Below are positions 52,253-62,274 of a stretch of 64,000 nt of DNA, piece by piece. Position numbers and translations under genes: made by a program. Origin of the DNA: Paracoccaceae bacterium (GTDB taxonomy: Bacteria > Pseudomonadota > Alphaproteobacteria > Rhodobacterales > Rhodobacteraceae). Each line of letters opens with the position of its first letter. Position 1 is the first letter of the stretch. Below the pieces are notes generated by a model that saw only the letters and a program-made list of their open reading frames with translations, searched no databases and was not told where the DNA came from. The stretch spans positions 1-64,000 of the forward strand of contig NVUX02000002.1 in assembly GCA_002402045.2 (NCBI GenBank). The letters are read 5' to 3'.

Positions 52253-53620
52253 ATGGGAAACACTTGGACCAAATCTGACTGGCGCAACAAGCCCCGGATA
52301 CAGATGCCCGAGTATCTGGACGAGGCGGCTTTAACCACCGTAACCGATCGTTTAGCCCGATACCCATTGTTGGTATTTGCTGGCGAAGCCCGCCGCCTAA
52401 CCCGCGAATTGGGCGAGGTGGCCGAGGGCCGCTCGTTCTTGCTGCAAGGTGGCGATTGTGCTGAAAGCTTTGATGAGTTCTCATCGGATTTGATCCGCGA
52501 CACATATAAAGTGATGCTGCAAATGGCGGTGGTGCTAACATTCGGTGGGCAAACCCCGATTGTGAAGGTGGGCCGGATGGCGGGGCAATTTGCCAAGCCG
52601 CGCTCGGCCGATACTGAAACTGTGGACGGCGTTGAGCTGCCAAGTTTTCGCGGTGATATCATCAACGGATTTGAGTTTAACTCTGAAAGCCGGATACCTG
52701 ACCCCGAGCGGATGCTGCGGGCCTACACCCAGTCAGCCGCGTCGCTAAACTTGATTCGCGCCTTTTCGCAGGGCGGTTTTGCCGACATTAAGCGCGTGCA
52801 CCAGTGGACTCTGGAAAGCACCGAGGGCGGTGCAGGCTATGAGGAATACCACGAGCTGGCGCGGGATATTTCGAAATCTCTCGCCTTTATGGAGGCCGCT
52901 GGCATTTCGGGAGAAACCGTGGATGCGATGAAACGGGTGAGCTTCTATACCAGCCACGAGGCGCTTTTACTTGAGTATGAAGAGGCGCTGTGCCGACAGG
53001 ATAGCGAAACCGGTGACTGGATTGCCGGCTCGGGCCATATGATATGGATCGGCGATCGCACTCGCCAGCCTGACGGCGCGCATGTGGAGTTTGCCCGTGG
53101 GGTGATTAACCCGATCGGTATGAAATGCGGCCCGACGATTAAGCCTGACGAGCTGCTAACGCTGATCGACAAGTTGAACCCTGACAACACGGCAGGGCGG
53201 CTCACGCTTATTTGCCGCTTTGGGGCTGGCGAAGTGGGCAACCACCTGCCAGCGCTTATTCGCGCGGTTGAGCAGGAAGGCCGCAAGGTTGTTTGGTCTT
53301 GTGATCCGATGCACGGCAACACCATTAAATCGGCCAGCGGTTATAAAACCCGTCCGTTTGAGCGGGTGCTGGGCGAGGTTCAGGAGTTCTTTGCTATTCA
53401 CAAATCTGAGGGTACCCACGCAGGTGGTGTGCATTTTGAGATGACAGGCAAAGACGTGACCGAGTGCACGGGTGGCTTGCGCGAAGTGAAAGACGAAGAC
53501 CTTTCAAGCCGTTACCATACGGCCTGTGACCCGCGCTTGAACGCCTCGCAATCGCTTGAGTTGGCGTTTTTGGTGGCACGTGAGCTGCAAGCGCAAAATG
53601 AGGCCCGCGCCCGTGGCTGA
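52253..53620 (+). CDS. Class II 3-deoxy-7-phosphoheptulonate synthase
   Basis: This enzyme condenses phosphoenolpyruvate with erythrose 4-phosphate at the entry of the shikimate pathway. The 455-residue protein shows the plant-like class II family pattern: [29 protein letters not shown] and [12 protein letters not shown], with the metal cysteine in GDCAE. I chose ATG 52253 because TAGGAG precedes it. It is followed by serB with a short overlap. Confidence 0.95.
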   Translation: MGNTWTKSDWRNKPRIQMPEYLDEAALTTVTDRLARYPLLVFAGEARRLTRELGEVAEGRSFLLQGGDCAESFDEFSSDLIRDTYKVMLQMAVVLTFGGQTPIVKVGRMAGQFAKPRSADTETVDGVELPSFRGDIINGFEFNSESRIPDPERMLRAYTQSAASLNLIRAFSQGGFADIKRVHQWTLESTEGGAGYEEYHELARDISKSLAFMEAAGISGETVDAMKRVSFYTSHEALLLEYEEALCRQDSETGDWIAGSGHMIWIGDRTRQPDGAHVEFARGVINPIGMKCGPTIKPDELLTLIDKLNPDNTAGRLTLICRFGAGEVGNHLPALIRAVEQEGRKVVWSCDPMHGNTIKSASGYKTRPFERVLGEVQEFFAIHKSEGTHAGGVHFEMTGKDVTECTGGLREVKDEDLSSRYHTACDPRLNASQSLELAFLVARELQAQNEARARG

Positions 53621-54440
53621 CTGGGTAATGGTGCTGACCTCGGCTAACGGGGTCAGCGATGAACAGGTGATGCAGGCGCTTTCGGGAGTAACCTCGGACG
53701 CGCCGCGTCGACTTTCGGACTGTGCTGTTGATGTGGCTCTGCGCGGCGCGCGGCCAGCGGTGGCGCTTGCGGGGGTGGATGTAAACTTTGTGCCAGCTGA
53801 AAACCGTGAGAAAAAACTGCTGATTGCGGATATGGACAGCACAATCATTCCCGTGGAATGCATTGACGAGCTGGCGGATTTTGCGGGGGTGAAAGACCAG
53901 ATTTCTGAGATTACCGAAGTGGCGATGCGCGGCGAGATGGGCTTTGAGGAAAGCCTTGAGGCGCGTGTGGCTTTGCTGGCGGGGCTGGAGGACGGCGCGT
54001 TAGCGCGTGCGTATGTAGAGCGAATTTCGATAAACCCCGGCGCGCGGACGCTGGTGAAAACGATGAATGACCGCGGAGCCTATACGGCGCTGGTTTCGGG
54101 TGGCTTTACTTACTTTACAGAAAAAGTGGCTGCTGATGTGGGGTTTCAACATAACCGTGCGAATGTGCTAAACATGGCGGATGGCGTGCTGGATGGCACG
54201 GTCACCAAGCCGATATTAGGCCGTGAATCCAAGCAGGTAGCGATGGACGAGCTTTGCGCTATGCGCGGCATTACTCGCGCTGATGTGATTGCGGTGGGCG
54301 ATGGGGCCAATGACTTGGCGATGATTGAAGCGGCCGGTTTGGGTGTGGCGTACCACGCTAAAGCAGCGCTGAAGGCCAAGGCCGATGTGGTGCTGGACCA
54401 CTCCGACCTTAGTGCATTGCTGGCGCTTCAAGGGCTTTAA
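53598..54440 (+). CDS. serB: Phosphoserine phosphatase
   Basis: SerB dephosphorylates phosphoserine in the last step of serine synthesis. The HAD protein has the nucleophile motif DMDSTIIP (D78, D80) after an N-terminal regulatory region, the VSGGFTYF segment, and the [10 protein letters not shown] metal motif. The start is ambiguous: ATG 53598 overlaps the DAHP synthase end by 23 bases, and GTG 53613 would overlap by eight. Linkage to the aromatic-pathway gene is close but probably not functional. Confidence 0.93.
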   Translation: MRPAPVADWVMVLTSANGVSDEQVMQALSGVTSDAPRRLSDCAVDVALRGARPAVALAGVDVNFVPAENREKKLLIADMDSTIIPVECIDELADFAGVKDQISEITEVAMRGEMGFEESLEARVALLAGLEDGALARAYVERISINPGARTLVKTMNDRGAYTALVSGGFTYFTEKVAADVGFQHNRANVLNMADGVLDGTVTKPILGRESKQVAMDELCAMRGITRADVIAVGDGANDLAMIEAAGLGVAYHAKAALKAKADVVLDHSDLSALLALQGL

Positions 54441-54456
54441 AATAAGGCAAAACGCT

Positions 54457-55116
54457 CTACTCGTCTTTAACAAGCTTCAAATGGCCGCTTATCCTTGGGC
54501 TTGGCATTGGGTTTTCATTTTCTGCCACGGCGCGAAAGCCTTGTGGGCGAAATGGCTCAATACGCTCTGAAAAACCAACGGCAATTTCTTCTGAATTACT
54601 GCCAAGCGCACTAAGGGGCGTAAGCTTTTTTGAGCTAATCGAAAACCGCAGCGGGGCGTTAAACGGCTTTTGCGGATAAGAAATGCAACCGATGACCCGA
54701 TTAACCTCTCCCATATCACTGCGAAGCGGCAGCAATATCATGTTAACGTCAAATGCTCGGCCTGATAGGTCGCGCCCTGTGAGCATGAGCTCTCCAATGG
54801 CTGGGCGACGCAGAATTTGCTCAAGCACGTTTTGAATGTGGTCGCGTTCGTCATGTTGCATAAAGCTGGCAGCGGATAGGCCACGCACTTCCATGCCCAT
54901 CATGTCACACAGGTTCATCCCCGCAAGCCGCGCCCGAAAATCACCCTTGGCTATACGCTCAAAAATGAATGTGTTTTCGAGAGCGTCTGGAAACACACGC
55001 GGGTCAATCTCACTGCGATTGGGTACACTGTCGCCATGGCGCAATGCGCTCCAATGATCAAATAAATTGTTAAAAATCGGGTTTTGCATTTTTTTTACTT
55101 TTTGTTGAGCACTCAT
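54457..55116 (-). CDS. PAS_5 domain protein
   Basis: The 219-residue cytoplasmic protein carries one PAS-like domain over about residues 15-150 (FDHWSALRHGDSVPNRSEID, then LAGMNLCDMMGMEVRGLSAA), with no output domain. This matches the PAS_5 (DUF1457) family found mostly in Rhodobacterales and relatives. Such proteins may act in cell-cycle or stress signalling, but no function is established. It is convergent with serB and divergent from gmk. Confidence 0.8.
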   Translation of the reverse strand: MSAQQKVKKMQNPIFNNLFDHWSALRHGDSVPNRSEIDPRVFPDALENTFIFERIAKGDFRARLAGMNLCDMMGMEVRGLSAASFMQHDERDHIQNVLEQILRRPAIGELMLTGRDLSGRAFDVNMILLPLRSDMGEVNRVIGCISYPQKPFNAPLRFSISSKKLTPLSALGSNSEEIAVGFSERIEPFRPQGFRAVAENENPMPSPRISGHLKLVKDE

Positions 55117-55415
55117 ACTATCCTGCCTGTTTTGGCTTTTATCGTAACTTCACCAATAAGAATAATAGAATTTTAACGGTATGTAACCGTTTATGGTCAT
55201 GTATCGTTAATATTACCGGGAAAATGGTGGATTTTGATGTCGCCTATGCGACAGTCGTTTTTGAAAAGTTAAGGAAATCAAAGGGGTTATTTTGCGCACG
55301 CGGTATCTTGCCTATAAGCACGCCATTTTAATAAAACTGGCGGTTTCTTGCCTTTGGGCTAGACAACGAGGGGTGGCTTTGGGCAAATACGGCGGAAATA
55401 TTTAGGAGATACACC
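55117..55415. other. AT-rich divergent region between PAS protein and gmk
   Basis: These 299 bases are clearly more AT-rich than their neighbours and hold no gene. They should include divergent promoters. A perfect palindrome AACGGT-atgta-ACCGTT occupies 55175-55191; read on the minus strand it overlaps GTTA-N7-TTAA, one mismatch from a CtrA full site. Confidence 0.45.
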
Positions 55416-56060
55416 ATGAAACTGGACCGGCGCGGGCTGTTGATAATATTGTCTTCACCTTCGGGGGCGGGCAAATCTACGCTCTCCAAACGGGTGTTGG
55501 AGAATGACCCCAGGGTGGTTTTTTCGGTTTCCGCCACCACGCGCAAGCCGCGGGCCGGTGAAGTGGACGGGCGGGAGTATTTTTTTAAAACCCGCGACGA
55601 ATTTGAGGCACTAGTGGCAAGCAGAGGGATGCTGGAGCATGCCGAGGTGTTTGGCAATTTATATGGCACGCCGCTGGCGCCGGTGGAGGCCGCGATTGCT
55701 AATGGGCAAGATGTGTTGTTTGACGTGGACTGGCAGGGCGGGCAGCAGATCAGGAATTCGGCGCTTAGCGAAGCGGTGGTTTCGGTGTTTGTGCTGCCGC
55801 CGAGCATTGTGGAGCTTGAGGCGCGGCTCACCAAGCGCGGCCAAGATAGTGCGGAGGTGGTGGCTGGCCGCATGGCGCAATCGCGCTCCGAGATCAGCCA
55901 CTGGGCAGAATATGATTATGTGCTGGTGAATGATGACGTGGATAAAGCCGAAACTGATTTGCGCGCGATTGTTCAGGCCGAGCGGCTGAAGCGTGGGCGC
56001 GTAACGGGGCTAAACGGCTTTGTGGCGGGGCTTAATGCGGAATATGAGGCGATGCAATGA
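55416..56060 (+). CDS. gmk: Guanylate kinase
   Basis: Gmk phosphorylates GMP to GDP. The 214-residue protein has the P-loop [10 protein letters not shown] at residues 13-22, [19 protein letters not shown] for GMP binding, and [10 protein letters not shown]. Size is normal. TTTAGGAGA precedes the ATG. Its stop overlaps the start of the carbonic-anhydrase-like gene (ATGA). Confidence 0.96.
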   Translation: MKLDRRGLLIILSSPSGAGKSTLSKRVLENDPRVVFSVSATTRKPRAGEVDGREYFFKTRDEFEALVASRGMLEHAEVFGNLYGTPLAPVEAAIANGQDVLFDVDWQGGQQIRNSALSEAVVSVFVLPPSIVELEARLTKRGQDSAEVVAGRMAQSRSEISHWAEYDYVLVNDDVDKAETDLRAIVQAERLKRGRVTGLNGFVAGLNAEYEAMQ

Positions 56061-56584
56061 TATATGAGCTGGACGGCGTGCGGCCAGCGCTGCCTGCGGG
56101 CGCGCACTGGATCGCCGATGAAGCGGTGCTGATTGGCGATGTGCTGATTGAGGAGATGGTCTCTATCTGGTTTGGCGCGGTGTTGCGCGGCGATAACGAG
56201 CGGATAACCATTGGCGCGGGCAGTAATGTGCAGGAAAATACGGTGATGCACACCGATCCGGGCCATCCGCTGACCATTGGCGCGGGCTGCACGATTGGGC
56301 ATAAGGCGATGCTGCATGGCTGTGAGATCGGCGATAATACTCTAATTGGCATGGGTGCGATTGTGCTGAACGGCGCCAAAATCGGGCGGGATTGCCTGAT
56401 TGGCGCGGGGGCACTGGTGACCGAAGGCAAGGTGATTCCCGATGGGTCGCTGGTTATTGGCTCGCCCGCCAAAGTGGTGCGGGCGCTGGACGCTGAGGCG
56501 ATTGCCAAACTCAAAGGCTCTGCGCTGAGCTATCAAGCGAAGATGGCGCGGTATGTGACTGGGTTGCGCAGGTGTGACACCTAG
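56057..56584 (+). CDS. Gamma-carbonic-anhydrase family protein
   Basis: The 175-residue left-handed beta-helix protein has hexapeptide repeats with the metal-binding histidines ([20 protein letters not shown], then [15 protein letters not shown]). It resembles PaaY/YrdA-type gamma-carbonic anhydrases and acyltransferases. The ATG overlaps the gmk stop, so translation is coupled. The true substrate is uncertain. Confidence 0.85.
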   Translation: MIYELDGVRPALPAGAHWIADEAVLIGDVLIEEMVSIWFGAVLRGDNERITIGAGSNVQENTVMHTDPGHPLTIGAGCTIGHKAMLHGCEIGDNTLIGMGAIVLNGAKIGRDCLIGAGALVTEGKVIPDGSLVIGSPAKVVRALDAEAIAKLKGSALSYQAKMARYVTGLRRCDT

Positions 56585-56630
56585 GGTGTGTTTGCGGGGG
56601 TAGTTGACTGCTCTTAGTCTTTCCATGACA

Positions 56631-56659
56631 TTGACAAATAAAAATGTTCCCTTAATGTT
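56631..56659 (+). promoter_or_regulatory. Candidate promoter for the DMT transporter gene
   Basis: TTGACA at 56631-56636 is a consensus -35 element; 17 bases later lies AATGTT, a weak -10. It sits 30 bases upstream of the transporter TTG start. Confidence 0.3.
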
Positions 56660-56688
56660 CGCTACGTTGAGTTTTTGGGATATCGCTT

Positions 56689-57603
56689 TTGCAAACAAAT
56701 TCGCAAGCCAAGGAATACAAGGACAATCTGCCACTTGCGGTGACGGTGATCGTTTTCACGGTGTTGGCCCTTTCGTTGGGGGATGCGCTGATTAAATTCA
56801 CTAGCAGTGAGTTTGTAATCTGGCAAATTTTCGTCCTGCGTTCGCTATTGGTACTACCTGTTTTGTTTTTCTATCTGCGCCTAAAGGCCCCGGATGCCTT
56901 GACGATACCGCCCGTCCTGGGCTGGATAGTCCTTCGGAGCCTAATGCTGGTCAGCATGTGGGTAGCTTATTATCTCGCATTGCCACATCTAAAACTATCG
57001 ATTGCGGCGGCAGCCTATTATACGCTTCCCATTTTCATTACGCTCTTTTCTGCGGCAATAATCGGCGAGCGGATCAGCCCCTTAGGTTGGACTGCGGTCT
57101 TCATTGGTTTTCTCGGCGTTTTACTGATCCTTCGGCCAAAAGCTGGTGACTTCAACCTGTTTGCTCTGCTACCGCTCGTCTCCGCCGTACTTTATGCTTT
57201 GGCAATGATCCTGACCCGAACAAAGTGCAGAGCGGTCAATCCTTTTATGCTATCGATTGCTTTGAACATTGCTTTTGTCGTTGTAGGTATGCTCGCCGCT
57301 CTCTTCATAATGGTCTTTGCTCCGAACCCAAGGGAAGGCTTTATGCTTGCTCCGTGGGCCGCAATGGGGCACTCGGAGTGGATATCCATGGGCCTTCTCG
57401 CCTGCGCAATTCTTGTGGGTAGTATTGGTGCGGCCGTCGCGTATCAAAACGGCCCGCCTTCGATGATCGGAACTTTCGATTTTACCTATGTCGGGTTTGC
57501 TTTGATTTGGGGGTTTGTGTTCTTTTCCGAAGTTCCGGACATGCTGTCTTTAGTCGGAGTGGCCTTGATCGTCGCTGCTGGCTTCATGTCATTGCGCCAA
57601 TGA
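56689..57603 (+). CDS. EamA/DMT-superfamily transporter
   Basis: The 304-residue permease has about ten hydrophobic segments in two EamA repeats (SLGDALIKFTSSEFVIWQIF in the first, FDFTYVGFALIWGFVFFSEV in the second). The start is TTG at 56689 with no better candidate nearby. Its codon usage is visibly less GC-rich than that of its neighbours, which may reflect later acquisition. The substrate is unknown, and there is no operon partner. Confidence 0.83.
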   Translation: MQTNSQAKEYKDNLPLAVTVIVFTVLALSLGDALIKFTSSEFVIWQIFVLRSLLVLPVLFFYLRLKAPDALTIPPVLGWIVLRSLMLVSMWVAYYLALPHLKLSIAAAAYYTLPIFITLFSAAIIGERISPLGWTAVFIGFLGVLLILRPKAGDFNLFALLPLVSAVLYALAMILTRTKCRAVNPFMLSIALNIAFVVVGMLAALFIMVFAPNPREGFMLAPWAAMGHSEWISMGLLACAILVGSIGAAVAYQNGPPSMIGTFDFTYVGFALIWGFVFFSEVPDMLSLVGVALIVAAGFMSLRQ

Positions 57604-57742
57604 CGGTTTTGTCTCATATTGCAGACATTGGCTAAGTTTTCGACCTCAAATTACTGTCCGGCAGTTCCGGCGTCGCGCCTCCGTGGCGACCCTTCGGGCC
57701 ACCTTGTCGGCGCATGCTGCGCTTCGCTTGCAAAAAAGGGCG
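57604..57742. other. Spacer between convergent DMT and chpT genes
   Basis: This 139-base GC-rich spacer contains no supported gene; the segment 57670-57720 has several short inverted repeats such as GGCGACCCTTCGGGCCACC but no T-tract terminator. Confidence 0.3.
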
Positions 57743-58330
57743 CTAAAATTCAACCTGCAAAGAGGTTTCGGAAAATGCGGTATTTAAGGTGATGGATTGC
57801 TCAACCATAGCTTGCTGTGCCAGAAAAAACTGGATGGTTTTGGCATTTAGATCAAGGCCGTTATGCCCCTCGGAAACATAGCGCCACAGATCAGTGGGCG
57901 GGGCAACGGGCACGCCACTTACCTTAATGCGCCAGCCGGATGTGGTGGGGGCACACTGGATGTTGCCGCCTCGTGGCAGGCTGGACTCGACACAGAGGAG
58001 CAGCAGGTAAAACAGCTTTACCAAGCCGCGCTCTCGCGCACCCCAGCCTTCAGAAATGCTGAGAGAAAGCCGGCCGGATATAAACATATCGACCGCGACA
58101 CGCTGGGCCTCAGCGCCCCCAACCATACTGCCCGAGCTGGCCCCGAAGGCCGCCCGAAAGAACTTGAGCTTGGCTTGGGCGCTTTTGGCTGATTGCTCAA
58201 CCAGCTCGAGCTCGGGCGAGGCCCCGCCCAGCTCACTCATTAGTTCAAGCCCGTTGCCGATGGCCCCGACAGGGCTTATAAGATCATGGCATATACGGGC
58301 GCTTATTAGCTCGGCGAGGTTATCTTGCAT
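57743..58330 (-). CDS. chpT: Histidine phosphotransferase ChpT-like protein
   Basis: ChpT relays phosphate from CckA to CtrA and CpdR in alphaproteobacterial cell-cycle or motility control. The 195-residue protein has the phosphorylated histidine in SARICHDLISPVGAIGNGLE (H15) followed by a degenerate HATPase fold. I chose ATG 58330 since the longer frame runs through the promoter of the divergent DUF3553 gene. No cckA or ctrA is in the window. Confidence 0.85.
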   Translation of the reverse strand: MQDNLAELISARICHDLISPVGAIGNGLELMSELGGASPELELVEQSAKSAQAKLKFFRAAFGASSGSMVGGAEAQRVAVDMFISGRLSLSISEGWGARERGLVKLFYLLLLCVESSLPRGGNIQCAPTTSGWRIKVSGVPVAPPTDLWRYVSEGHNGLDLNAKTIQFFLAQQAMVEQSITLNTAFSETSLQVEF

Positions 58331-58355
58331 TTTTAAGCCCGTGTTGGAGGGGAAT

Positions 58356-58523
58356 ATGAATTCTATCTTGGCACCTGGTATGCGCGTGCGCCACCCCCAA
58401 CAACCTGATTGGGGCATTGGGCAGGTGCAATCTGTGATTGGCAACCGCATAACCGTGAATTTTGAGCACAAGGGCAAGGTGGTAATTAACGGCGACGTGG
58501 TGAGCCTAGACCTCGTTTCCTAA
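58356..58523 (+). CDS. DUF3553 small protein
   Basis: The 55-residue protein (MNSILAPGMRVRHPQQPDWG, then VINGDVVSLDLVS) matches the small DUF3553 beta-barrel family found beside chpT in Rhodobacterales. GGAGGGGA at 58346-58353 precedes the ATG. It lies 25 bases from chpT in divergent orientation. The family resembles the C-terminal domain of UvrD helicases, suggesting nucleic-acid binding, but the function is not known. Confidence 0.8.
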   Translation: MNSILAPGMRVRHPQQPDWGIGQVQSVIGNRITVNFEHKGKVVINGDVVSLDLVS

Positions 58524-58609
58524 GCCAACATGGTTAACAAAACCTGAATCCGGCTTGTGAAGCTGTGGGGCAGGGGTTACATACCGCAAACCCAACCGCG
58601 GAAAGCATA

Positions 58610-59347
58610 ATGGAAAGCCACCAATTTGAGACCCGCCTTGCCGTAGATGAGGCCGATATCCGCGCGGCTCAACGGCTGCGCTATGAGGTTTTTGTTGAGG
58701 AAATGGGCGCGGATGCGAGCGCGGCTGACCATGCAGCGCGGCTGGAACGCGACCGCTTCGACCCCTTTTTTGACCATCTTTTATTACTGCACAAAACCCG
58801 CGTTGTCGGGGCTTATCGGCTTATGCGAAGTGACATGGCTGCCAAAGGTATCGGATTTTATAGTGCAAAGGAATTTGACCTCGCGAAGCTGAAAAACCAT
58901 CGCGCCTTAGAGCTGGGCCGCTCTTGTGTGGCCAAGGAATATCGCGGTGGGGCGGGTATGCATATGCTCTGGGATGGGCTCGGAGATTATGTAACGCGGC
59001 ACAGACTCGAAATTCTGTTTGGGGTTGCCTCGTTTCCGGGGGTCGCGCTTGCCCCGCTCAAGCAGGCCCTGACCTTTTTGCACCACAAATACTTAGCGCC
59101 GGACGATTTGCGGGTGCGCTCATTGGCCTATGCCTCGCTTGATCAAATGTCTTGGGAGGAGGTGGACCAGCGCGTGGCGTTGAAGCAAATTCCGCCACTC
59201 ATCCGGGCATATTTGCGGCTGGGCGGCTTTGTGGGGGATGGCGCGTATATTGACCAGAGCTTTAATACAGTAGATGTTTGCCTGATCATGGATACCGCGC
59301 GCATGGTGCGGCGATATAAAGATTTTTATAGTAGGGAGCGTGTGTAA
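58610..59347 (+). CDS. olsB: Ornithine N-acyltransferase OlsB
   Basis: OlsB transfers a 3-hydroxyacyl group from ACP to ornithine in the first step of ornithine-lipid synthesis. The 245-residue GNAT-like protein has RLRYEVFVEEMGADA near its N-terminus, the central RALELGRSCVAKEYRGGAGM with the conserved cysteine region, and FGVASFPGV. I chose ATG 58610, as the family begins with such a segment. The next gene, OlsA-like, starts directly after its stop, completing the pathway. Confidence 0.9.
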   Translation: MESHQFETRLAVDEADIRAAQRLRYEVFVEEMGADASAADHAARLERDRFDPFFDHLLLLHKTRVVGAYRLMRSDMAAKGIGFYSAKEFDLAKLKNHRALELGRSCVAKEYRGGAGMHMLWDGLGDYVTRHRLEILFGVASFPGVALAPLKQALTFLHHKYLAPDDLRVRSLAYASLDQMSWEEVDQRVALKQIPPLIRAYLRLGGFVGDGAYIDQSFNTVDVCLIMDTARMVRRYKDFYSRERV

Positions 59348-60187
59348 TTGGTTTTGTGGAAAGGCGTGGAGCCTGAACCTTATCCTGAACTCGGAGCGAT
59401 CGGCTGGCTGCGGCTGGGGCTGAGACTGGTGATTTATGCAATAATCACCTTTGAACTGGTGCTGCTCTGGGCGCTGGCAAAACTGCTGGAAAGGCTCACT
59501 GGCGGTGACCGGATGAGCGGCGCTGTGGTGCGGTTTTGGGCGCGCGTGGGCCACTCTATTGCGGGGCTTAGGCTGGAGATTCAGGGCGAAGAAATGGCCC
59601 ATGGTGGCGCGATCGTTGCTAACCATACCTCATGGACTGATATCTTTGTGCTGCACAGTGCCGCGCATATCCATTTTGTTTCTAAAGCCGAGGTGGCTGG
59701 CTGGCCGGTAATTGGCTGGCTGGCCCGCATTACTGGCACGCTGTTTATTGAGCGCAAACCTTTGGAAGCCAAAAAGCAGCAGGCACAATTGGCTGAGCGT
59801 ATTGCGGGCGGTGACAAGCTTTGTGTGTTTCCTGAGGCGACAAGCTCTGACGGCCTCCGCGTGCTGCCCTTCAAATCTACGCTTTTTGGTGTGTTTCATA
59901 CAGAGGCGCTGAAAGATCTTGTGTGGGTGCAGCCTGTCACGGTGGCGTATTTTCCGCCTAAGGGAAAAGACAAACGCTTTTATGGCTGGTGGGGGGATAT
60001 GGATTTTGGCGGCCATGCCAAGGTTATTTTAGGGCTGTCTATGGGCGGCCGGGTGCGCGTGATTTTTCATGATCCGCTGAAAGCTGCTGATTTTGCCTCG
60101 CGTAAAGACCTCGCCAAAGCGGCCGACGAAATAGTGCGGAATGGTTTGCGGACGGCCTTGGGGGGCTGCTACGAAGAAAGCGCCTAG
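59348..60187 (+). CDS. olsA: Lysophospholipid acyltransferase, OlsA-like
   Basis: The 279-residue PlsC-type acyltransferase has a membrane segment at about 25-50 and the catalytic ANHTSWTDIF (NHX4D motif, here NHTSWTD), then FPEATSSDG in place of the canonical PEGT. It acylates lyso-ornithine lipid in the second step of the pathway. The start is TTG directly after the olsB stop. In operon position it fits OlsA; the enzyme could also act on glycerophospholipids. Confidence 0.87.
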   Translation: MVLWKGVEPEPYPELGAIGWLRLGLRLVIYAIITFELVLLWALAKLLERLTGGDRMSGAVVRFWARVGHSIAGLRLEIQGEEMAHGGAIVANHTSWTDIFVLHSAAHIHFVSKAEVAGWPVIGWLARITGTLFIERKPLEAKKQQAQLAERIAGGDKLCVFPEATSSDGLRVLPFKSTLFGVFHTEALKDLVWVQPVTVAYFPPKGKDKRFYGWWGDMDFGGHAKVILGLSMGGRVRVIFHDPLKAADFASRKDLAKAADEIVRNGLRTALGGCYEESA

Positions 60188-60201
60188 GGGGAATTTTCCT
60201 T

Positions 60202-60218
60202 GGGGGGATTGGCCCCCC
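60202..60218. terminator. GC-rich hairpin between olsA and paaZ
   Basis: GGGGGG-attgg-CCCCCC forms a six-pair stem between the convergent genes. There is no T-run on either side, so termination is uncertain. Confidence 0.35.
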
Positions 60219-60261
60219 TGCGAAAAATCTTCCCTTCGGTCAGGGGCGCTTCGGCTCAGGC

Positions 60262-62271
60262 TTATAGAGTATAGGCGACCATTGTGAGTAGTTCGTAGGT
60301 GGCGACCATGTCATCATCTTGGTTGGTTAGCGCCACATGCCAACGGACCTCGCCGTAATCCTCCGTGCGCTTGGTTTTGCGTTTAACCGTGAGGCAGGCG
60401 CGGATGCTGTCTCCGGGGCTAACCGGCTTTTGGAAGTTCAGGCTGTTTAGCCCTGTATTGGCCAGCACCGGCCCCGGATTTGGCTCTACAAACAGGCCTG
60501 CGGCAAAGGAGAGCAGCAGGTAGCCGTGGGCCACGCGGCCGGGGAAAAACGGGTTGGCTTTGGCCGCTGTCTCATCCATGTGGGCGTAAAAATTATCGCC
60601 GGTAAATTCGGCGAAATGCTCAATGTCTTCCACCGTGATTTCCCGCGCTTTGGTGAGCAGGCTTTCGCCAAGCTCCAATTCCTCAAATGTGCGGCGAAAC
60701 GGGTGTTGTTTGGCCTCTGTAATCGGCGCACCGGGGAGCCATGTTTGGCAAATAGCGGCCAGCATGCGAGGCGAGCCTTGAATGGCGGTGCGCTGCATAT
60801 AGTGCATTACGCCGCGTATGCCGCCCAGTTCCTCGCCGCCGCCCGCGCGGCCCGGGCCACCATGCACCATGTGGGGCAGGGGAGCGCCGTGGCCTGTGGC
60901 TTCGGCCATCGAATCGCGGTCGTTAAAGTAAAGGCGCCCGTGGTTGGCGGCTATGCCCATGGCAAGCTGCCTGGCTACTTTCGGATCGTGGGTGATAACC
61001 GAGGCCACCAGAGAGCCGCCGCCTCGATTGGCAAGCTCTGCGGCGTGAGCCAAATTGCGGTAGGGCATAATGGTGGAGACAGGGCCAAAGGCCTCAACCT
61101 CGTGCACGGCTTTGGCCGCATCGGGGTCGGCGCAATAAAGCAGCTGCGGGGCCATGAAGGCACCGTTTTCCAGCGGGGCTTTTTCGGTGCCGAAAACTCG
61201 TTTTGCCTCAGTTGAAAGCAGTTGCAGGCGGGCCTGCACATCGGTGCGTTGGGCTTCTGAGACCAGCGCGCCCATAGTGGTTTCACGCGCGGCAGGGTCG
61301 CCAATAATTACTGTGTCGAGCTTGGCGGACAGCGCCTTAATCACGGGATTCACCAGCGCCTCGGGCGCGATAATCCGGCGGATGGCGGTGCATTTTTGCC
61401 CTGCTTTGGTGGTGATCTCGCGGAAAGCCTCTTCAATAAATAGGCCAAATTCGGGCGTGCCCACCGTGGCATCAGGCCCAAGAATAGAGGCGTTTAGGCT
61501 ATCTTGCTCAGCCGTAAAGCGCACCGAGTTTTGCAGCAGGTGCTTGGAAGAGCGCAGCATTAGCGCGGTATCGGCCGAGCCGGTAAAGGCAACCGAATCT
61601 TGTGCGCCCAACTGGCCGAGCAAATCACCGGAGCCACCAGCGATAAACTGGATAGACCCCTCGGGGAAAATGCCGCTTTCTACCATAATCCGAAACGCTG
61701 CTTCAGCAACATGTACGGTGCAGGTCGCCGGTTTTATAATCGCGGGAACGCCCGCCAGCAGGGTAGGCGCGAGCTTTTCAAGCATGCCCCATACCGGAAA
61801 GTTGTAGGCATTTATATGCACAGCCGCGCCCAGCATCGGCGTGCAAATATGTTGTCCCATAAAGCTGCCATTGCGGGATAGCTGCTCCAGGTCGCCATCC
61901 AGATAAACATGCGCATCGGGTAATTCCCGCCGCCCTTTGGAGGCAAAAACCAGCATGGTGGTGATGCCGCCGTCAATGTCTATCTGGCTATCGGCATGGG
62001 TTGCACCAGTGGTGTAGCTGAGCTGATAAAACGGTTTTTTGTTGGCTTTCAGGTGCAGCGCTAGCGCTTTTAGGCGGCGGGCGCGGTCATGGAACGTGAG
62101 CTTTCGCAGGGCAGGGCCGCCTACGTTTCGGGCGTGGTCCAGCATGGCTTGGGTGTCTAATGCGCTGCCCGCTTGGGCGATTTTCTCACTCGTGACGGCT
62201 GAGAAAATCGGGCGGGCCTGCTTGGTCGGCGCTATCCACTTACCGGCGGCAAAACTGTTGATTTGTAGCAT
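60262..62271 (-). CDS. paaZ: Oxepin-CoA hydrolase / aldehyde dehydrogenase PaaZ
   Basis: The bifunctional protein opens the oxepin-CoA ring and oxidises the aldehyde in phenylacetate catabolism. The 669-residue chain has an N-terminal aldehyde dehydrogenase domain with the catalytic cysteine in AGQKCTAIRR, and a C-terminal MaoC-type hydratase with FTGDNFYAHMDETAA and PGRVAHGYLLLS. The length is typical of PaaZ. It lies four bases after the fadB-like gene upstream. Other paa genes are not in the window. Confidence 0.94.
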   Translation of the reverse strand: MLQINSFAAGKWIAPTKQARPIFSAVTSEKIAQAGSALDTQAMLDHARNVGGPALRKLTFHDRARRLKALALHLKANKKPFYQLSYTTGATHADSQIDIDGGITTMLVFASKGRRELPDAHVYLDGDLEQLSRNGSFMGQHICTPMLGAAVHINAYNFPVWGMLEKLAPTLLAGVPAIIKPATCTVHVAEAAFRIMVESGIFPEGSIQFIAGGSGDLLGQLGAQDSVAFTGSADTALMLRSSKHLLQNSVRFTAEQDSLNASILGPDATVGTPEFGLFIEEAFREITTKAGQKCTAIRRIIAPEALVNPVIKALSAKLDTVIIGDPAARETTMGALVSEAQRTDVQARLQLLSTEAKRVFGTEKAPLENGAFMAPQLLYCADPDAAKAVHEVEAFGPVSTIMPYRNLAHAAELANRGGGSLVASVITHDPKVARQLAMGIAANHGRLYFNDRDSMAEATGHGAPLPHMVHGGPGRAGGGEELGGIRGVMHYMQRTAIQGSPRMLAAICQTWLPGAPITEAKQHPFRRTFEELELGESLLTKAREITVEDIEHFAEFTGDNFYAHMDETAAKANPFFPGRVAHGYLLLSFAAGLFVEPNPGPVLANTGLNSLNFQKPVSPGDSIRACLTVKRKTKRTEDYGEVRWHVALTNQDDDMVATYELLTMVAYTL

Positions 62272-62274
62272 GGT

